From: Streptomyces tateyamensis
GTDB taxonomy: Bacteria > Actinomycetota > Actinomycetes > Streptomycetales > Streptomycetaceae
NCBI RefSeq assembly: GCF_003205575.1
Contig: NZ_PYBW01000081.1
Span: 1 to 64,000 of the forward strand
Length of the DNA stretch: 64,000 bases
Reading direction: 5' to 3'
Numbering within the stretch: the stretch's first letter is position 1; every line of letters starts with the position of its first letter. Positions 41,901 through 49,554 of this stretch are shown piece by piece. Under the pieces are notes generated by a model. It searched no databases, had not been told where the DNA came from, and saw only the letters and a program-made list of their open reading frames with translations. A program made the position numbers and the translations under genes.

Positions 41901-42824
41901 GGACAGGCTGTCCCCCTCGCGCACCGTGACACTGGCGTGCCGGGCCCCGCCGCCCTGCGCGGCCGGCGGCGCGGGCGCGGCAGCGGCCGGGGCGGCGCCG
42001 GTGGCCGGGTCCGGCTTGGCGTCGGCGGGCATCAGCAGCTGCCAACCAGGCTGGATCGGGCGGTCCGCGTCGAAGGTGTCCCCCGAACTGTCCATCACCC
42101 GACCGGCGTTGAGCTTGGCGATCTCCTGCCACCGGTCGCCCGAGCCGAGTTGGTGCTCGGCGATGGACCAGAGGCTGTCGGCGGGCCGGGTGTCCTTGAC
42201 CGTGTAGCTCGGCCGGCCCACCGGGTCGGCGGCCGGCAGTGCCGCGGTGGGCGCGCTGACGGGCGCCGCGGCCAGCGCCTGGTACCGAGGAGCGGCCGCG
42301 AGCTGGGCGGGCGCGCTGGCCGCGGTCAGCTGGCCGGGCCCGGCGGTGGCCGCGAACGCCCCGCCGGCCACCGGCAGGACGGCAATCACCGCACCGACCA
42401 GGCCGGCCGCCATCCGCTGGCTCCAGCCGAAGGCGGGGATCCGCCGCACCACCCGTCCGCGCAGCTGCGCGGGGACCTCCAGCAGCACCGCGAACGCGAA
42501 GCAGGCCCAGGCCACCCAGCCGATCGCCACCAGCGCCCAGAGGAACAGCCGTCCGTCGTCCGGCGTGGTCAGCAGCTCGCGCAGACTGCGGTGCCCCTCG
42601 CCGCCCATCGCGGCCACCACCTGGGTACCGTGCCACAGCAGCAGCGGCACCCCGCCGAGCAGCAGCGCGAGCAGCGCCAGCGCCAGCACCGCGCCGGGCA
42701 GCAGCCGCAGCGGGCTGCGCCGCCGGCCCAGCGGCGCCGGAACGGGCCGACGGGACCCGGCGGGCGCCTGCCCGTCACGTGAACTCCCCGCGCGGGCGCG
42801 GGCCTTGGTTCGTGGCGCGGCCAT
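38910..42824 (-). CDS. Giant membrane protein with LysM and BTAD domains, last gene of the Tad operon
   Basis: The 1304-residue protein has three N-terminal membrane helices (about 44-66, 95-117, 137-160), two LysM peptidoglycan-binding repeats (about 205-275 and 293-357), a Pro/Ala-rich linker, a fourth helix (about 456-476), a long region resembling the membrane-anchored regulators of streptomycete Tad loci, and a C-terminal BTAD helical domain (about 1140-1304; EFRSLYRRGM...AEAAIFRGLAVAPDVELLHRDLFYAYASAG). LysM and BTAD together suggest a cell-wall-sensing or scaffold protein rather than a DNA-binding regulator, since no winged helix is seen. Its ATG overlaps the stop of the TadG-like gene by one base (TGATG), so it belongs to the operon. 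Confidence 0.82.
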   Translation of the reverse strand: MAAPRTKARARAGSSRDGQAPAGSRRPVPAPLGRRRSPLRLLPGAVLALALLALLLGGVPLLLWHGTQVVAAMGGEGHRSLRELLTTPDDGRLFLWALVAIGWVAWACFAFAVLLEVPAQLRGRVVRRIPAFGWSQRMAAGLVGAVIAVLPVAGGAFAATAGPGQLTAASAPAQLAAAPRYQALAAAPVSAPTAALPAADPVGRPSYTVKDTRPADSLWSIAEHQLGSGDRWQEIAKLNAGRVMDSSGDTFDADRPIQPGWQLLMPADAKPDPATGAAPAAAAPAPPAAQGGGARHASVTVREGDSLSAIAQRELGDAQAWPQLFDANKGVQAPDGARLTDPNMLEPGMVLNIPGTPAAAAPAPAPAPAATPQSAPVPDGPSETYTPDPAPHPRAALPRPVAPSPAPPAPSVRAVPSAAPAQSAPAPAQQTPAPARQTPAHAKPAHAAPAQEDYTGALAASAVGVLLAAVLVGAVAQRRGAQQRARKPRHRIPMPKPAAASFEAELKARQNSTGLDLLNRALRTLARNVARTGRRLPPLAAVRVTGGGTIELHLATGTPPIAPFRAAHASTVWWCSADSADLLSAEQAAKVPAPYPSLVTLGTAADGAAVLADLETVRLLHLAGHPDDARAVLRTIALELAHSPLADKLNLHLIGFPDDLPVSDTVADRVCRYPTLEAALAALGPRTARARATLVGIGAGHPREARSRGQADEAWVPEIVLSAQPPIGEVPAELGRLLDGRPRTCLAVIARAPERGAGPVARWTLPATGPATLPGLNIALQLQRLTDEQYGHWRELLTTAASPTQEPAPSWTYDGDELEPADLPVPVLAGVGAANAPFVGASLPDGPPEAGPKLIARLISTGTSPFATVNPGAAALPPGLHVINGLGRQANSGSPVPREPVAALDPAPAPAGAPFPPVDYQAPGPFAGPQPEYRPDPLTDALPTPDPRSATDYPVPAEPQSAGPDLLPAAGGNGFVPFPPAAADGDFGQLAGPGRRPPEDYAPAPEPAPTHEAAAAPTAPEAQLPARPDPVPVAPPAGPARTDADDLLAILRSPEAHAIRTTPRVRLLGPVDVLGAPGPLDPAALPKLTELAAYLALHPGADPAAAARALDPGDHARAEPTAPASLADLAAWMGADPDGRAFLRQDVLDSYTFAPTVTCDWDEFRSLYRRGMRSTSTTADAALAHALALVRGAPFAETDTTGYGWAEAIRQDMLAAVVDTAHELAARRLQYGDHRSAEAAIFRGLAVAPDVELLHRDLFYAYASAGARDQLLKAVNRLDALSRRTGRSLDPDTVTLLRDLLSGA

Positions 42825-43288
42825 CAGGGGCCTCCCGGCTTGGTGGGGTCGGTGGCCAGCTTGGCGGTACCGTACCCCTGGACGGACAGGGTCGAGATGT
42901 TGAACAGCGAGAGCAGCGCGGTCCGGTAGTCCATGCTGATCGCGATGCTGATGCTGGTGCTGGTGGCGGCAGGCTCGTTCAGGCTGCGGCAGTCGATCTT
43001 GAGGTTGACGTTCTGCAGGCGCTGGTCACTGGTGAGGTAGGCCTTGGCGGCGGCACAGCCGGCCTGCTGGTCGATCCGGTAACCGGTGCCGCTCAGCAGG
43101 CTGTTCTGGTCGATCTCCTGCCCGCCGGCCCGGGCCGCCTCCTGGGCCAGCGAGTCGGCGAGCTCGATGGTCCGCAACTGCCCGCCCGCGTCCACCACGA
43201 TGCCGGCGAAGGCGAGCATCATGCTCGCGCTGATCGCCACGAAGATCGAGATGGTGCCGCGCTCGCGGCCACCCCGATGGAACCTCAC
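42824..43288 (-). CDS. TadG-like pilus-assembly protein
   Basis: The 154-residue protein has a short basic head then one membrane helix in a prepilin-like context (RERG-TISIFVAISASMMLAFAGIVVDAGGQLRTIELADSLAQEAARAGGQEI), the pattern of TadE/TadG-like and Rv3660c-type pseudopilins. The residue at +5 after the likely cleavage Gly is Phe, not Glu, so it may not be processed as a pilin. The rest is a small extracytoplasmic domain with two Cys (Cys-rich disulphide likely). GTG 43288 follows GGGGAGGGG. It overlaps the LysM-BTAD gene and follows two TadE-like genes. Confidence 0.8.
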   Translation of the reverse strand: MRFHRGGRERGTISIFVAISASMMLAFAGIVVDAGGQLRTIELADSLAQEAARAGGQEIDQNSLLSGTGYRIDQQAGCAAAKAYLTSDQRLQNVNLKIDCRSLNEPAATSTSISIAISMDYRTALLSLFNISTLSVQGYGTAKLATDPTKPGGP

Positions 43289-43315
43289 TTTCCCCTCCCC
43301 AGGGACCAGTTGGCG

Positions 43316-43738
43316 CTAACCGTGATACCGGTCGACGACCGAGCGGAACCCGCCCGTCAGCGTCCACGTTCCGGGTACCCGCACCGGCGACAGGTCACTC
43401 ACCGGAACGTCACAATTGACGTTCACCACGACGACACCGACCTGCTGGGCAGGAGCCGGCAAGGTCAGCGGGTTGACCCTGACGTCCACCCGCGGCCCAC
43501 CCACGCAGGTGACCCCGTTGCTCCGCAGCCACTCCTTGGCGGCGTCCTGGGCGGTGCCGATGACGTCGCCGCGCGGGTTCAGCGAGCCCGCGCGGGCGCC
43601 GGCCCGCGCTGCCGCCTCGATCGAGGCGGCAGCCTGCTGCGACTCCCCGGCGATCATCACCAGGGTGAACAGCATCAGGATCACCGGTGCCACCAGCGCC
43701 GCCTCCAGCGCCAGGCTGCCCCGCTCGCCGGCCCTCAC
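43316..43738 (-). CDS. TadE-family pseudopilin
   Basis: The 140-residue protein has a class III-type leader: ERG-SLALEAALVAPVILMLFTLVMIAG, with Gly7 before the cleavage site and Glu12 at +5, followed by AAASIEAAARAGARAGSL, typical of TadE. The outer domain has two Cys (VTCVGG and VNCDVP) likely paired. Its GTG start at 43738 overlaps the stop of the second TadE-like gene (GTGA). It is 27 bases ahead of the TadG-like gene. Confidence 0.85.
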   Translation of the reverse strand: MRAGERGSLALEAALVAPVILMLFTLVMIAGESQQAAASIEAAARAGARAGSLNPRGDVIGTAQDAAKEWLRSNGVTCVGGPRVDVRVNPLTLPAPAQQVGVVVVNVNCDVPVSDLSPVRVPGTWTLTGGFRSVVDRYHG

Positions 43739-44133
43739 GGCACGAACCGCTCGATCGGCGCCCGCACCCGCTGAGTGACCGTCAGATCGAGCCCGGGCGG
43801 CAGGAAGACCGGCTGGATGTGCACGGTGACCGTGATCACCCCGTTGGCCGTGTCGCGCTGCGGCCGGTCGACCGAGGGTGTGCCGAGCATGCCGTGGAAG
43901 CGGTCCAGGAACCGCGTCGCCGCCGCCGTCGCGTCGGCGTCGGTACCGTTGTACGCACGTCCGGCGTTGGCCCCCTCGCGCGCGGCGGTGAGGGCCGCAC
44001 TCTCGGAGTACCAGAGCATCGCGGTCTGCACCACGAGCAGCACGAAGAACAGGATCGCCGGGAAGACGATCGCGAAACTGATGCTGAGGACCCCGCGGTC
44101 AGTCCCGCGCCCGTCCCCCCGGCGACCACGCAT
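43735..44133 (-). CDS. TadE-like pseudopilin with Ser at position +5
   Basis: The 132-residue protein has a basic head (MRGRRGDGRGTDRG) and one membrane helix, VLSISFAIVFPAILFFVLLVVQTAMLWYSESAALTAAREGANAGRAY, matching TadE. The residue five after the likely cleavage Gly is Ser rather than Glu, so cleavage may occur but pilin assembly contact would be altered. ATG 44133 overlaps the stop of the prepilin-like gene (TGATG). The outer domain ends with a beta-rich segment (GVITVTVHIQPVFLPPG). Confidence 0.82.
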   Translation of the reverse strand: MRGRRGDGRGTDRGVLSISFAIVFPAILFFVLLVVQTAMLWYSESAALTAAREGANAGRAYNGTDADATAAATRFLDRFHGMLGTPSVDRPQRDTANGVITVTVHIQPVFLPPGLDLTVTQRVRAPIERFVP

Positions 44134-44399
44134 CAGCTGACGCTGATCGTGGGCACAGCGGTCGGGATGTTGTTCCTGGCGGTCTGGCCGAGCTTCATCA
44201 CGGCCACCACGATGACGCTGGCAACTGCCACCACGACGACCACGATCAGCGCCATCTCGATGCTCAGCGCGCCGCGGTCGCCCTCGGCGTGGGCCGCCTT
44301 CGCCTTCGCCACGCGGATGCGCAGCAGCGCCGCACCGAGCTGGAGCGGCAGCAGCAGTGGGACCAGGAACAGCACGGCCAGGTTGCGGAGGTACTTCAT
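44133..44399 (-). CDS. Flp-like prepilin with an extra N-terminal membrane helix
   Basis: The 88-residue protein has a class III pilin core, RG-ALSIEMALIVVVVVAVASVIVVAVMKLG, with Gly43 before the likely cleavage site and Glu48 at +5. Unusually, a second hydrophobic segment (NLAVLFLVPLLLPLQLGAALL, about 6-26) lies in what would be the leader, so the uncleaved protein would span the membrane twice. The part after the core is only about 17 residues. It is the best candidate for the major pilin of this locus. ATG 44399 follows GAGGAGA; it starts 65 bases after tadC. Confidence 0.8.
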   Translation of the reverse strand: MKYLRNLAVLFLVPLLLPLQLGAALLRIRVAKAKAAHAEGDRGALSIEMALIVVVVVAVASVIVVAVMKLGQTARNNIPTAVPTISVS

Positions 44400-44464
44400 G
44401 GGACGTTCTCCTCGGATGATGCGGGGGATGCGGGGGACGGCGGTCCGGTGGGCCGGACGGAGAC

Positions 44465-45355
44465 TCAGAACACATGGAGCATCTGGTACAGCGCGGGGTA
44501 GACGATCAGAACGGTCATCAGCAGGGTGAGCGCTGCGCCGGGCGCCACCATCCGTTCGCTGTTGGTGCCGGCCTCGGCCAGGTCCGCGGCCAGCAGTTCG
44601 TCGCGCAGCGCCTTCGAGCGGGCCCGCAGGGTGTCGTACACGGCGGCACCGTCGGTGCCGGAGATCCGCATGATGTCCGCCACGTCCTGCAGCGGGCTCA
44701 GCCCCAACTCCTCTGCCAGCGCTCCCAACCCCTCCCAGGGCGGGACCCGGTCGGTGGCGGCGCGCTCCAGTGCCTCCTGGATCCGCCGGAACACCGTGCC
44801 GCGCCCGATCGCCGCGGCCCGCCGCATCGACTCGGCCGGGCCGTGGTCCGAGGCCCGCTCCAGCGCGACCAGTTCGAGGTAGGCCGCGATCGCGTGCAGG
44901 TACTCGATCCGGGCTTCCTTGGCCTCGCCCTGCACCAGCAGGTCCGGCAGCATCCAGCCCGCCGCCGCCAGCGCCAGGCCGACCGCCGCCGGCAGCGCGA
45001 CCGGCGAGTCGAAGCCGACCAGGGCGGCCATCGCCGACAGGTAGCCGGGCAGCACCAGGCCGAGCAGCGCGAACATCAGCTTGTGCGCCATGAACCGGGC
45101 CGGCGTGCGGCCGATCAGCGCCAGCGAGCTGAGCGGCACCTTGGAGCCGGCGAAGGCCAGCGCCCGGTCGCCGAGCCGGTCGTACCAGTGCTCGGCCGCG
45201 GCCTGCTCGGCCAGCTGGTGCACCTCGGGCTGGCGGTGCAGCCGGTCCAGCGCCCGGCCCAGGTCCGGTGGCGCGGGCCGCAGTTCGGTGACCAGCAGGG
45301 CCAGCCCGCCGGCCGCCACCGCACCGGCCAGCACTGCCCACGGAGAGACGATCAC
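44465..45355 (-). CDS. tadC: TadC-like type II secretion F-domain protein
   Basis: The 296-residue membrane protein is the second of two GspF-type platform proteins of the Tad system. It has an N-terminal helix, a pair of central helices, the cytoplasmic T2SSF domain (IAAYLELVALERASDHGPAESMRRAAAIG...FRRIQEALERAATDRVPPWEGLGALAEELGLSPLQDVADIMRISG) and a C-terminal helix (ALTLLMTVLIVYPALYQML). GTG 45355 overlaps the tadB stop (GTGA). With TadB it forms the inner-membrane base on which the CpaF ATPase acts. Confidence 0.88.
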   Translation of the reverse strand: MIVSPWAVLAGAVAAGGLALLVTELRPAPPDLGRALDRLHRQPEVHQLAEQAAAEHWYDRLGDRALAFAGSKVPLSSLALIGRTPARFMAHKLMFALLGLVLPGYLSAMAALVGFDSPVALPAAVGLALAAAGWMLPDLLVQGEAKEARIEYLHAIAAYLELVALERASDHGPAESMRRAAAIGRGTVFRRIQEALERAATDRVPPWEGLGALAEELGLSPLQDVADIMRISGTDGAAVYDTLRARSKALRDELLAADLAEAGTNSERMVAPGAALTLLMTVLIVYPALYQMLHVF

Positions 45356-46284
45356 CGGACCTCCTCGGCCAGTTCGGGCTCCGGCCCGGCCGGCACGTTG
45401 ACCTTGCTGCGCCGGTCGGCCTCCAGCAGCCGGGGCAGGTGCTTGCCCGCGGCCATCGAGCGCATCCAGGCGATCACCGCGATGAAGAAGAGGGACAGCA
45501 CCACCAGCACCCCCTGCCCGACCAGGGTGTGGTACGGGGCGGTGTAGCGGTCGTTGAACGAGCCGATCGAGACCACCCCCAGGATGATCATCACCAGCCA
45601 GCGGATCGTGGTGCGGTGCTTGGCCCGGTCCGCCTCGATCTGGCGGCGCTGGCGCACCTCGTCGCGGACCGAGTCGGCCATGTCGGCCAGCGCCCGGGCC
45701 AGGCCCGGACCGCTGTCCCCGGCCCGCAGCAGCAGCGCGGCGAGCACCTTGTCGGCGGTGGCGTCGGCCAGCTCGTCGGCGTACAGCCGCAGCGCGTCCT
45801 CCACCCGCCAGCGGGCCTGCAGCCGGGCCGCCAGCTCCTCCACCTCGCGCTGCAGCGCGACGGGCGCGGTGCGCCGGGAGGTGATCAGCGCCTGGTTCAG
45901 GCCGGTGCCCAGCAGCAGCACGTCGGACAGCCGCTGGGTCCAGTCGGCCAGCGCCTCCAGCCGGACGATCTGCCGGGTGTCGGAGCGGGTGGCGGCGAAC
46001 AGCCAGGGCAGGCCGAAGACCAGCATCGGGATCAGGAACGCGGTCACCGGGATGCCGCTGAACAGCCAGGCCGGCGGGCCCAGCAGCAGGCTCAGCGCGA
46101 CCTGGATCCGGCGCAGCCGCACCGTCCCCGGGTCGGGGGTCCCGGGCGCGCCGTACCAGAGCACGTGCAGCCGGCCGGCCAGCGGGCTCGGCGCGTGCGG
46201 CTGCTCGGCGGTGCCGCGCAGTCCGACCACCAGGGCCACCAGGCCGCCGGTGACCAGCAGCCCGCACAGGGCGAAGAGCAGCAT
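45352..46284 (-). CDS. tadB: TadB-like type II secretion F-domain protein
   Basis: The 310-residue membrane protein has N-terminal helices (MLLFALCGLLVTGGLVALVVGL and a pair near 75-120), the T2SSF domain (ALADWTQRLSDVLLLGTGLNQALITSRRTAPVALQREVEELAARLQARWRVEDALRLYADELADATADKVLAALLLRAG) and two C-terminal helices (WLVMIILGVVSIGSF, VLVVLSLFFIAVIAWM). It pairs with TadC. ATG 46284 overlaps the cpaF stop by one base (TGATG). Confidence 0.88.
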   Translation of the reverse strand: MLLFALCGLLVTGGLVALVVGLRGTAEQPHAPSPLAGRLHVLWYGAPGTPDPGTVRLRRIQVALSLLLGPPAWLFSGIPVTAFLIPMLVFGLPWLFAATRSDTRQIVRLEALADWTQRLSDVLLLGTGLNQALITSRRTAPVALQREVEELAARLQARWRVEDALRLYADELADATADKVLAALLLRAGDSGPGLARALADMADSVRDEVRQRRQIEADRAKHRTTIRWLVMIILGVVSIGSFNDRYTAPYHTLVGQGVLVVLSLFFIAVIAWMRSMAAGKHLPRLLEADRRSKVNVPAGPEPELAEEVR

Positions 46285-48143
46285 CAGCGGACACCCCCGA
46301 TCCGCAGCGAGAGCGGCGCCTGCCAACTGCCGTACGCCGACTGGAGCAGCCCGGCGTCGAAGCCGGCCCGGCGCAGGTCGTCCAGGCAGTTGGGCGGGGT
46401 GTGCGGCACGCCGCGCGGCTCGCCCAGGTCGGGGCGCGGGCCGAAGACGGTGTTCAGCGCCGGACGGCCGTTCTCGCCGAGCCCGGTGACCTCCAGCACG
46501 TGCGAGACGAACCGGTGCCGGCGCCCGCCGACCGCGGTCTCGTCCACCATGCTGACGTGCACGATCAGGTCGACCGCGTTGGCGGTCAGCCGGTAGGCCA
46601 GCGTGTCGGTCATGTGCGAGCCGTACTCCAGGCAGAGTTCGGCGATCCGGTCCACCACCATGTGCGGGCCGCGGGCGTGCAGGGTGCACATCGAGCCGCC
46701 CTCGCCGTTGGTCATGACGCGCAGCATCGGGACCACCTCGCCGGACCGGACCTCGCCGACGATGATCCGGGAGAGCGTCATCCGCAGCGCGGCCGGGATG
46801 AGTTCACCGATCGACAGCTCGCCGGCCGCCTTGCCGTCGATCCGCTCGCCGTTGCCCTCCCGGGCCTCCATCGGCACCACCTGGCGCAGGTGGCCCAGGG
46901 TGTGCAGCCAGAGCTCGAACTCCGACTCCAAGGTGCCGATCCGCTCGTCGGGCGGGATCTCGGCGGCCATCGCGCGCAGCATGCTGGTCTTGCCGACGCC
47001 CTGAGTGCCGGTGATCATCACGTTCTTCCGGGCCCGGATCGCCGCGGCCAGGAAGGCGGCCAGGGTGGAGTCCACGGTGCCGAGTTGGACCATGTCGGCG
47101 AGGGTGGCGGAGGCCACCCGGTGGCGGCGGATCGCCACGTACGGGCGCGGGGTGACCTCGGTCATCGCCTGCAGCCGCATCCCGCCCTCCAGCCGCAGCG
47201 CGAGGGTGGGGCTGGCGGTGTTCAGGCTGCGCTCGCCGCCGCCGTGCTGACGGGCCAGGTCCTGGAGCAGCTCGATCAGTTCGGCGTCCGAGTCGGCCAC
47301 CGGCGGGACCTGCTTCAGCGGCTGGTGCACCCGGGAGACCCAGACGTCGTCGCAGCCGTTGATCAGGATGTTCTCGATCTCCGGGTCGTCCAGGTAGGGC
47401 TGCAGCCGGCCGGCCCGGAACAGCAGGTCGTAGACGGCCTCGGCGAGGGCGCGGTCCTGCTCGCGGGTGGGCGCGGCGCCGTGGGTCTGGGCGTAGGCGT
47501 CCGACCAGCGGGCCACCACCTCCTCGATCAGCGCCCGGCCGCGCTGGCGGCGGGTGGCCCGGTCGATCTCCAAGCCCGGCGTGGCGTTGGTCATCTTGGT
47601 GAGCTGCTGGTGCAGTTCGGCCGCCACCTGGCGCTTGAGCTCGCGCGCCACCTGCGGGTCGATCGCCGGCGGGGCCGGGGTCGGCGGGGTGGGCAGCACC
47701 GGCAGCGAGGTCGGTGCCGTACCGGCCACCGCACCGCCGGCCGCAGCCGGCACCGGGGTGCGGGCGGCGGCGGGCGGGGCGACCCAGCTCGGCACCGCGC
47801 CGGCCGAGGCCGGCGGCGGCGTCGCGGCCCAGGGCTGACCGCCGCCGGGCGGCGGGGCGAACTGGGTGGGCTGCTGGGTGAACTGACCGGGCGGCGGGCT
47901 GAACTGGCCAGTCGGCTGGGCGAACTGGGCGGGCTGGGGGGCCGACTGGGGAGTCGGCTGGGCGAACTGACCGGCCGGCTCGTTGAACTGACCGGTCACC
48001 CGGTCGAACTGGGCGTTCGGTACCGGCCCGGCGAACTGGCCGGCCGGCGCGGCCGAGGGGCGCACCGGACCCGGCACCAGGTAGTCGGGCTCCGGCTCCT
48101 CGGGCAACTCCGCCGGCCGGTCCCGCATCGGACTACCGCGCAC
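46284..48143 (-). CDS. cpaF: CpaF/TadA secretion ATPase
   Basis: The 619-residue ATPase drives pilin export and assembly. The first 170 residues are a Gln/Pro-rich disordered arm with repeated QFAQP- and GQF-type units. The catalytic part has GspE-family features: the N-domain (RGRALIEEVVARWSDAYAQTHG), IENILINGCDDVWV, Walker A GTQGVGKTSMLRAM (about 382), the Asp box DERIGTLESEFELWLH, Walker B (SRIIVGEVRSGEVVPML) and the His box (MCTLHARGPH). GTG 48143 follows AGGGAGAGG and lies within the end of the cpaE gene, overlapping it by 11 bases; ATG 48128 is an alternative with a weaker site. Confidence 0.92.
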   Translation of the reverse strand: MRGSPMRDRPAELPEEPEPDYLVPGPVRPSAAPAGQFAGPVPNAQFDRVTGQFNEPAGQFAQPTPQSAPQPAQFAQPTGQFSPPPGQFTQQPTQFAPPPGGGQPWAATPPPASAGAVPSWVAPPAAARTPVPAAAGGAVAGTAPTSLPVLPTPPTPAPPAIDPQVARELKRQVAAELHQQLTKMTNATPGLEIDRATRRQRGRALIEEVVARWSDAYAQTHGAAPTREQDRALAEAVYDLLFRAGRLQPYLDDPEIENILINGCDDVWVSRVHQPLKQVPPVADSDAELIELLQDLARQHGGGERSLNTASPTLALRLEGGMRLQAMTEVTPRPYVAIRRHRVASATLADMVQLGTVDSTLAAFLAAAIRARKNVMITGTQGVGKTSMLRAMAAEIPPDERIGTLESEFELWLHTLGHLRQVVPMEAREGNGERIDGKAAGELSIGELIPAALRMTLSRIIVGEVRSGEVVPMLRVMTNGEGGSMCTLHARGPHMVVDRIAELCLEYGSHMTDTLAYRLTANAVDLIVHVSMVDETAVGGRRHRFVSHVLEVTGLGENGRPALNTVFGPRPDLGEPRGVPHTPPNCLDDLRRAGFDAGLLQSAYGSWQAPLSLRIGGVR

Positions 48144-49554
48144 GGAGCACCTCTCCCTGGGTCTCGTTGTCGGGGGCGGGTGCCGGGAACGGCTCGGGGG
48201 CCGCCGGGTGCGGCGCTATCCCCGCCAGCGGCGGCTGGGCGGCCCCGGGCCGCACCTGCACCGGGCCGGTCTGCGGCACGAACACCTGGCCCACCGGCGA
48301 GGCGAATGCCTGGCCGCCGTCCGAAGCGGTGCCGGCGGAGGCAGCGGAGGCAGCGGAGTTGGCGGAGACCGCGGTCTCCGCGGCGGCCGGCTCGGCCGGC
48401 CGGGTAGGCCCGGTCGGCGACCGGTAACCCTGGTACTCCGGCTGCTTGACCGGCTGCTGCTGAACCTGCGACTGCTGGAACTCGGGCTGCTGGTACGCCG
48501 TCTGCTGGTACGTCGTGGCGCCCTGGTAGGCGGGCGCGGCGCCCTGGGCCGGCGGCTCGTACACCTGCCCGGACGGCGGCGCGTACGCCTGCTGGTGCCC
48601 CCAGGCCGCCCCGGCCGCCGGGTAGCCGCCCTGCTGCGGCGCGCCCCAGGCCTGCGGCTGGTCCAGCGGCGGCTGCGCCTCCCGCAGCCGCGACTCCTGG
48701 TAGCCGCCCGCCTGCTGCTGGGCCGCCGACTGCTCCGGCCGCGGCTCGGCCGGGCGGGCGGGACGCGGGTCGAGCACCTCGCGCCGCCGGGCCACCGCCT
48801 CCAGCACCTTGTCGGCGGTGGTGCGCGCGGTCCGCATCAACTCCGAGCGCAGGAAACGCCGGTCGGTGCTGTCCCCGCCGTCCGAGAGCACCCGGGCGGT
48901 GCGCGGCGCGAACGGCAGCACCCCGAACACCGGCAGGCCCAGCTGCCGGCTCACGTCCGGTGCCGGGTACGGGCCCTCGGCCACCACCAGGATGCCCAGA
49001 CCGTCGGCGCCGGTCCCGGCGCTCTCCAAGTCCTCGCGCAGCGCGGCCAGTCGGGGCCGGGCCGAGCTCAGGCCGCGCAGCGTGCTGCGCACCGTGGCGA
49101 CCACCACGTCGGCGCGCCGGGCCAGCACCGCCCCGGTCCCGGTGGCGCCGTTGCGCCCGAGGTCCAGCAGCACGTCGTAGCCGGCCGGTTCGAGCGCGTG
49201 CAGCGCCTCGACCAGCGGCTCCCAGGTGTACGCGAGGCCCACCGCCTGGGCCGGGTCGGTCAGCCCGGGCAGCAGCAGGCGCTCCCCCTGGCCCTTGGGC
49301 GAGACGTCGATCAGCTGGTCCCAGAGCGCCTCGGCGAGCATCCCGCGCCGGTCCGCCACGGCCAGGTTGCGCAGCCCGTACACGGCCTCCACCCGGCCCT
49401 CCAGCGCGCCGGCCAGCGCCGCCCCGCCGTCCGGGTCGCACTCGACCAGGATCAGCTTGCGCCCGTCCGCCAGCGGCCAGGCCAGCAGCAGCGCCAGGGC
49501 CGAGGTGGTGGCGCCCGGCGCGCCGGTGCCGCCGGTCACCGCGATCACCGCCAT
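48133..49554 (-). CDS. cpaE: CpaE/MinD-like protein of the Tad locus
   Basis: The 473-residue protein has a MinD/ParA-type fold (residues 1 to about 240): VIAVTGGTGAPGATTSALALLLAW in the P-loop place, LILVECDPDGGAALAGAL, and YDVLLDLGRNG. The usual P-loop Lys (GKTT) is replaced (GATT), so ATP hydrolysis may be weak or absent; I recall this form from related streptomycete loci. The second half (about 245-473) is disordered, with many Gln, Pro, Ala and Tyr. CpaE relatives place the pilus or secretion system in the cell. ATG 49554 overlaps the SAF gene stop (TGATG) and its end overlaps cpaF. Confidence 0.82.
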   Translation of the reverse strand: MAVIAVTGGTGAPGATTSALALLLAWPLADGRKLILVECDPDGGAALAGALEGRVEAVYGLRNLAVADRRGMLAEALWDQLIDVSPKGQGERLLLPGLTDPAQAVGLAYTWEPLVEALHALEPAGYDVLLDLGRNGATGTGAVLARRADVVVATVRSTLRGLSSARPRLAALREDLESAGTGADGLGILVVAEGPYPAPDVSRQLGLPVFGVLPFAPRTARVLSDGGDSTDRRFLRSELMRTARTTADKVLEAVARRREVLDPRPARPAEPRPEQSAAQQQAGGYQESRLREAQPPLDQPQAWGAPQQGGYPAAGAAWGHQQAYAPPSGQVYEPPAQGAAPAYQGATTYQQTAYQQPEFQQSQVQQQPVKQPEYQGYRSPTGPTRPAEPAAAETAVSANSAASAASAGTASDGGQAFASPVGQVFVPQTGPVQVRPGAAQPPLAGIAPHPAAPEPFPAPAPDNETQGEVLRAR

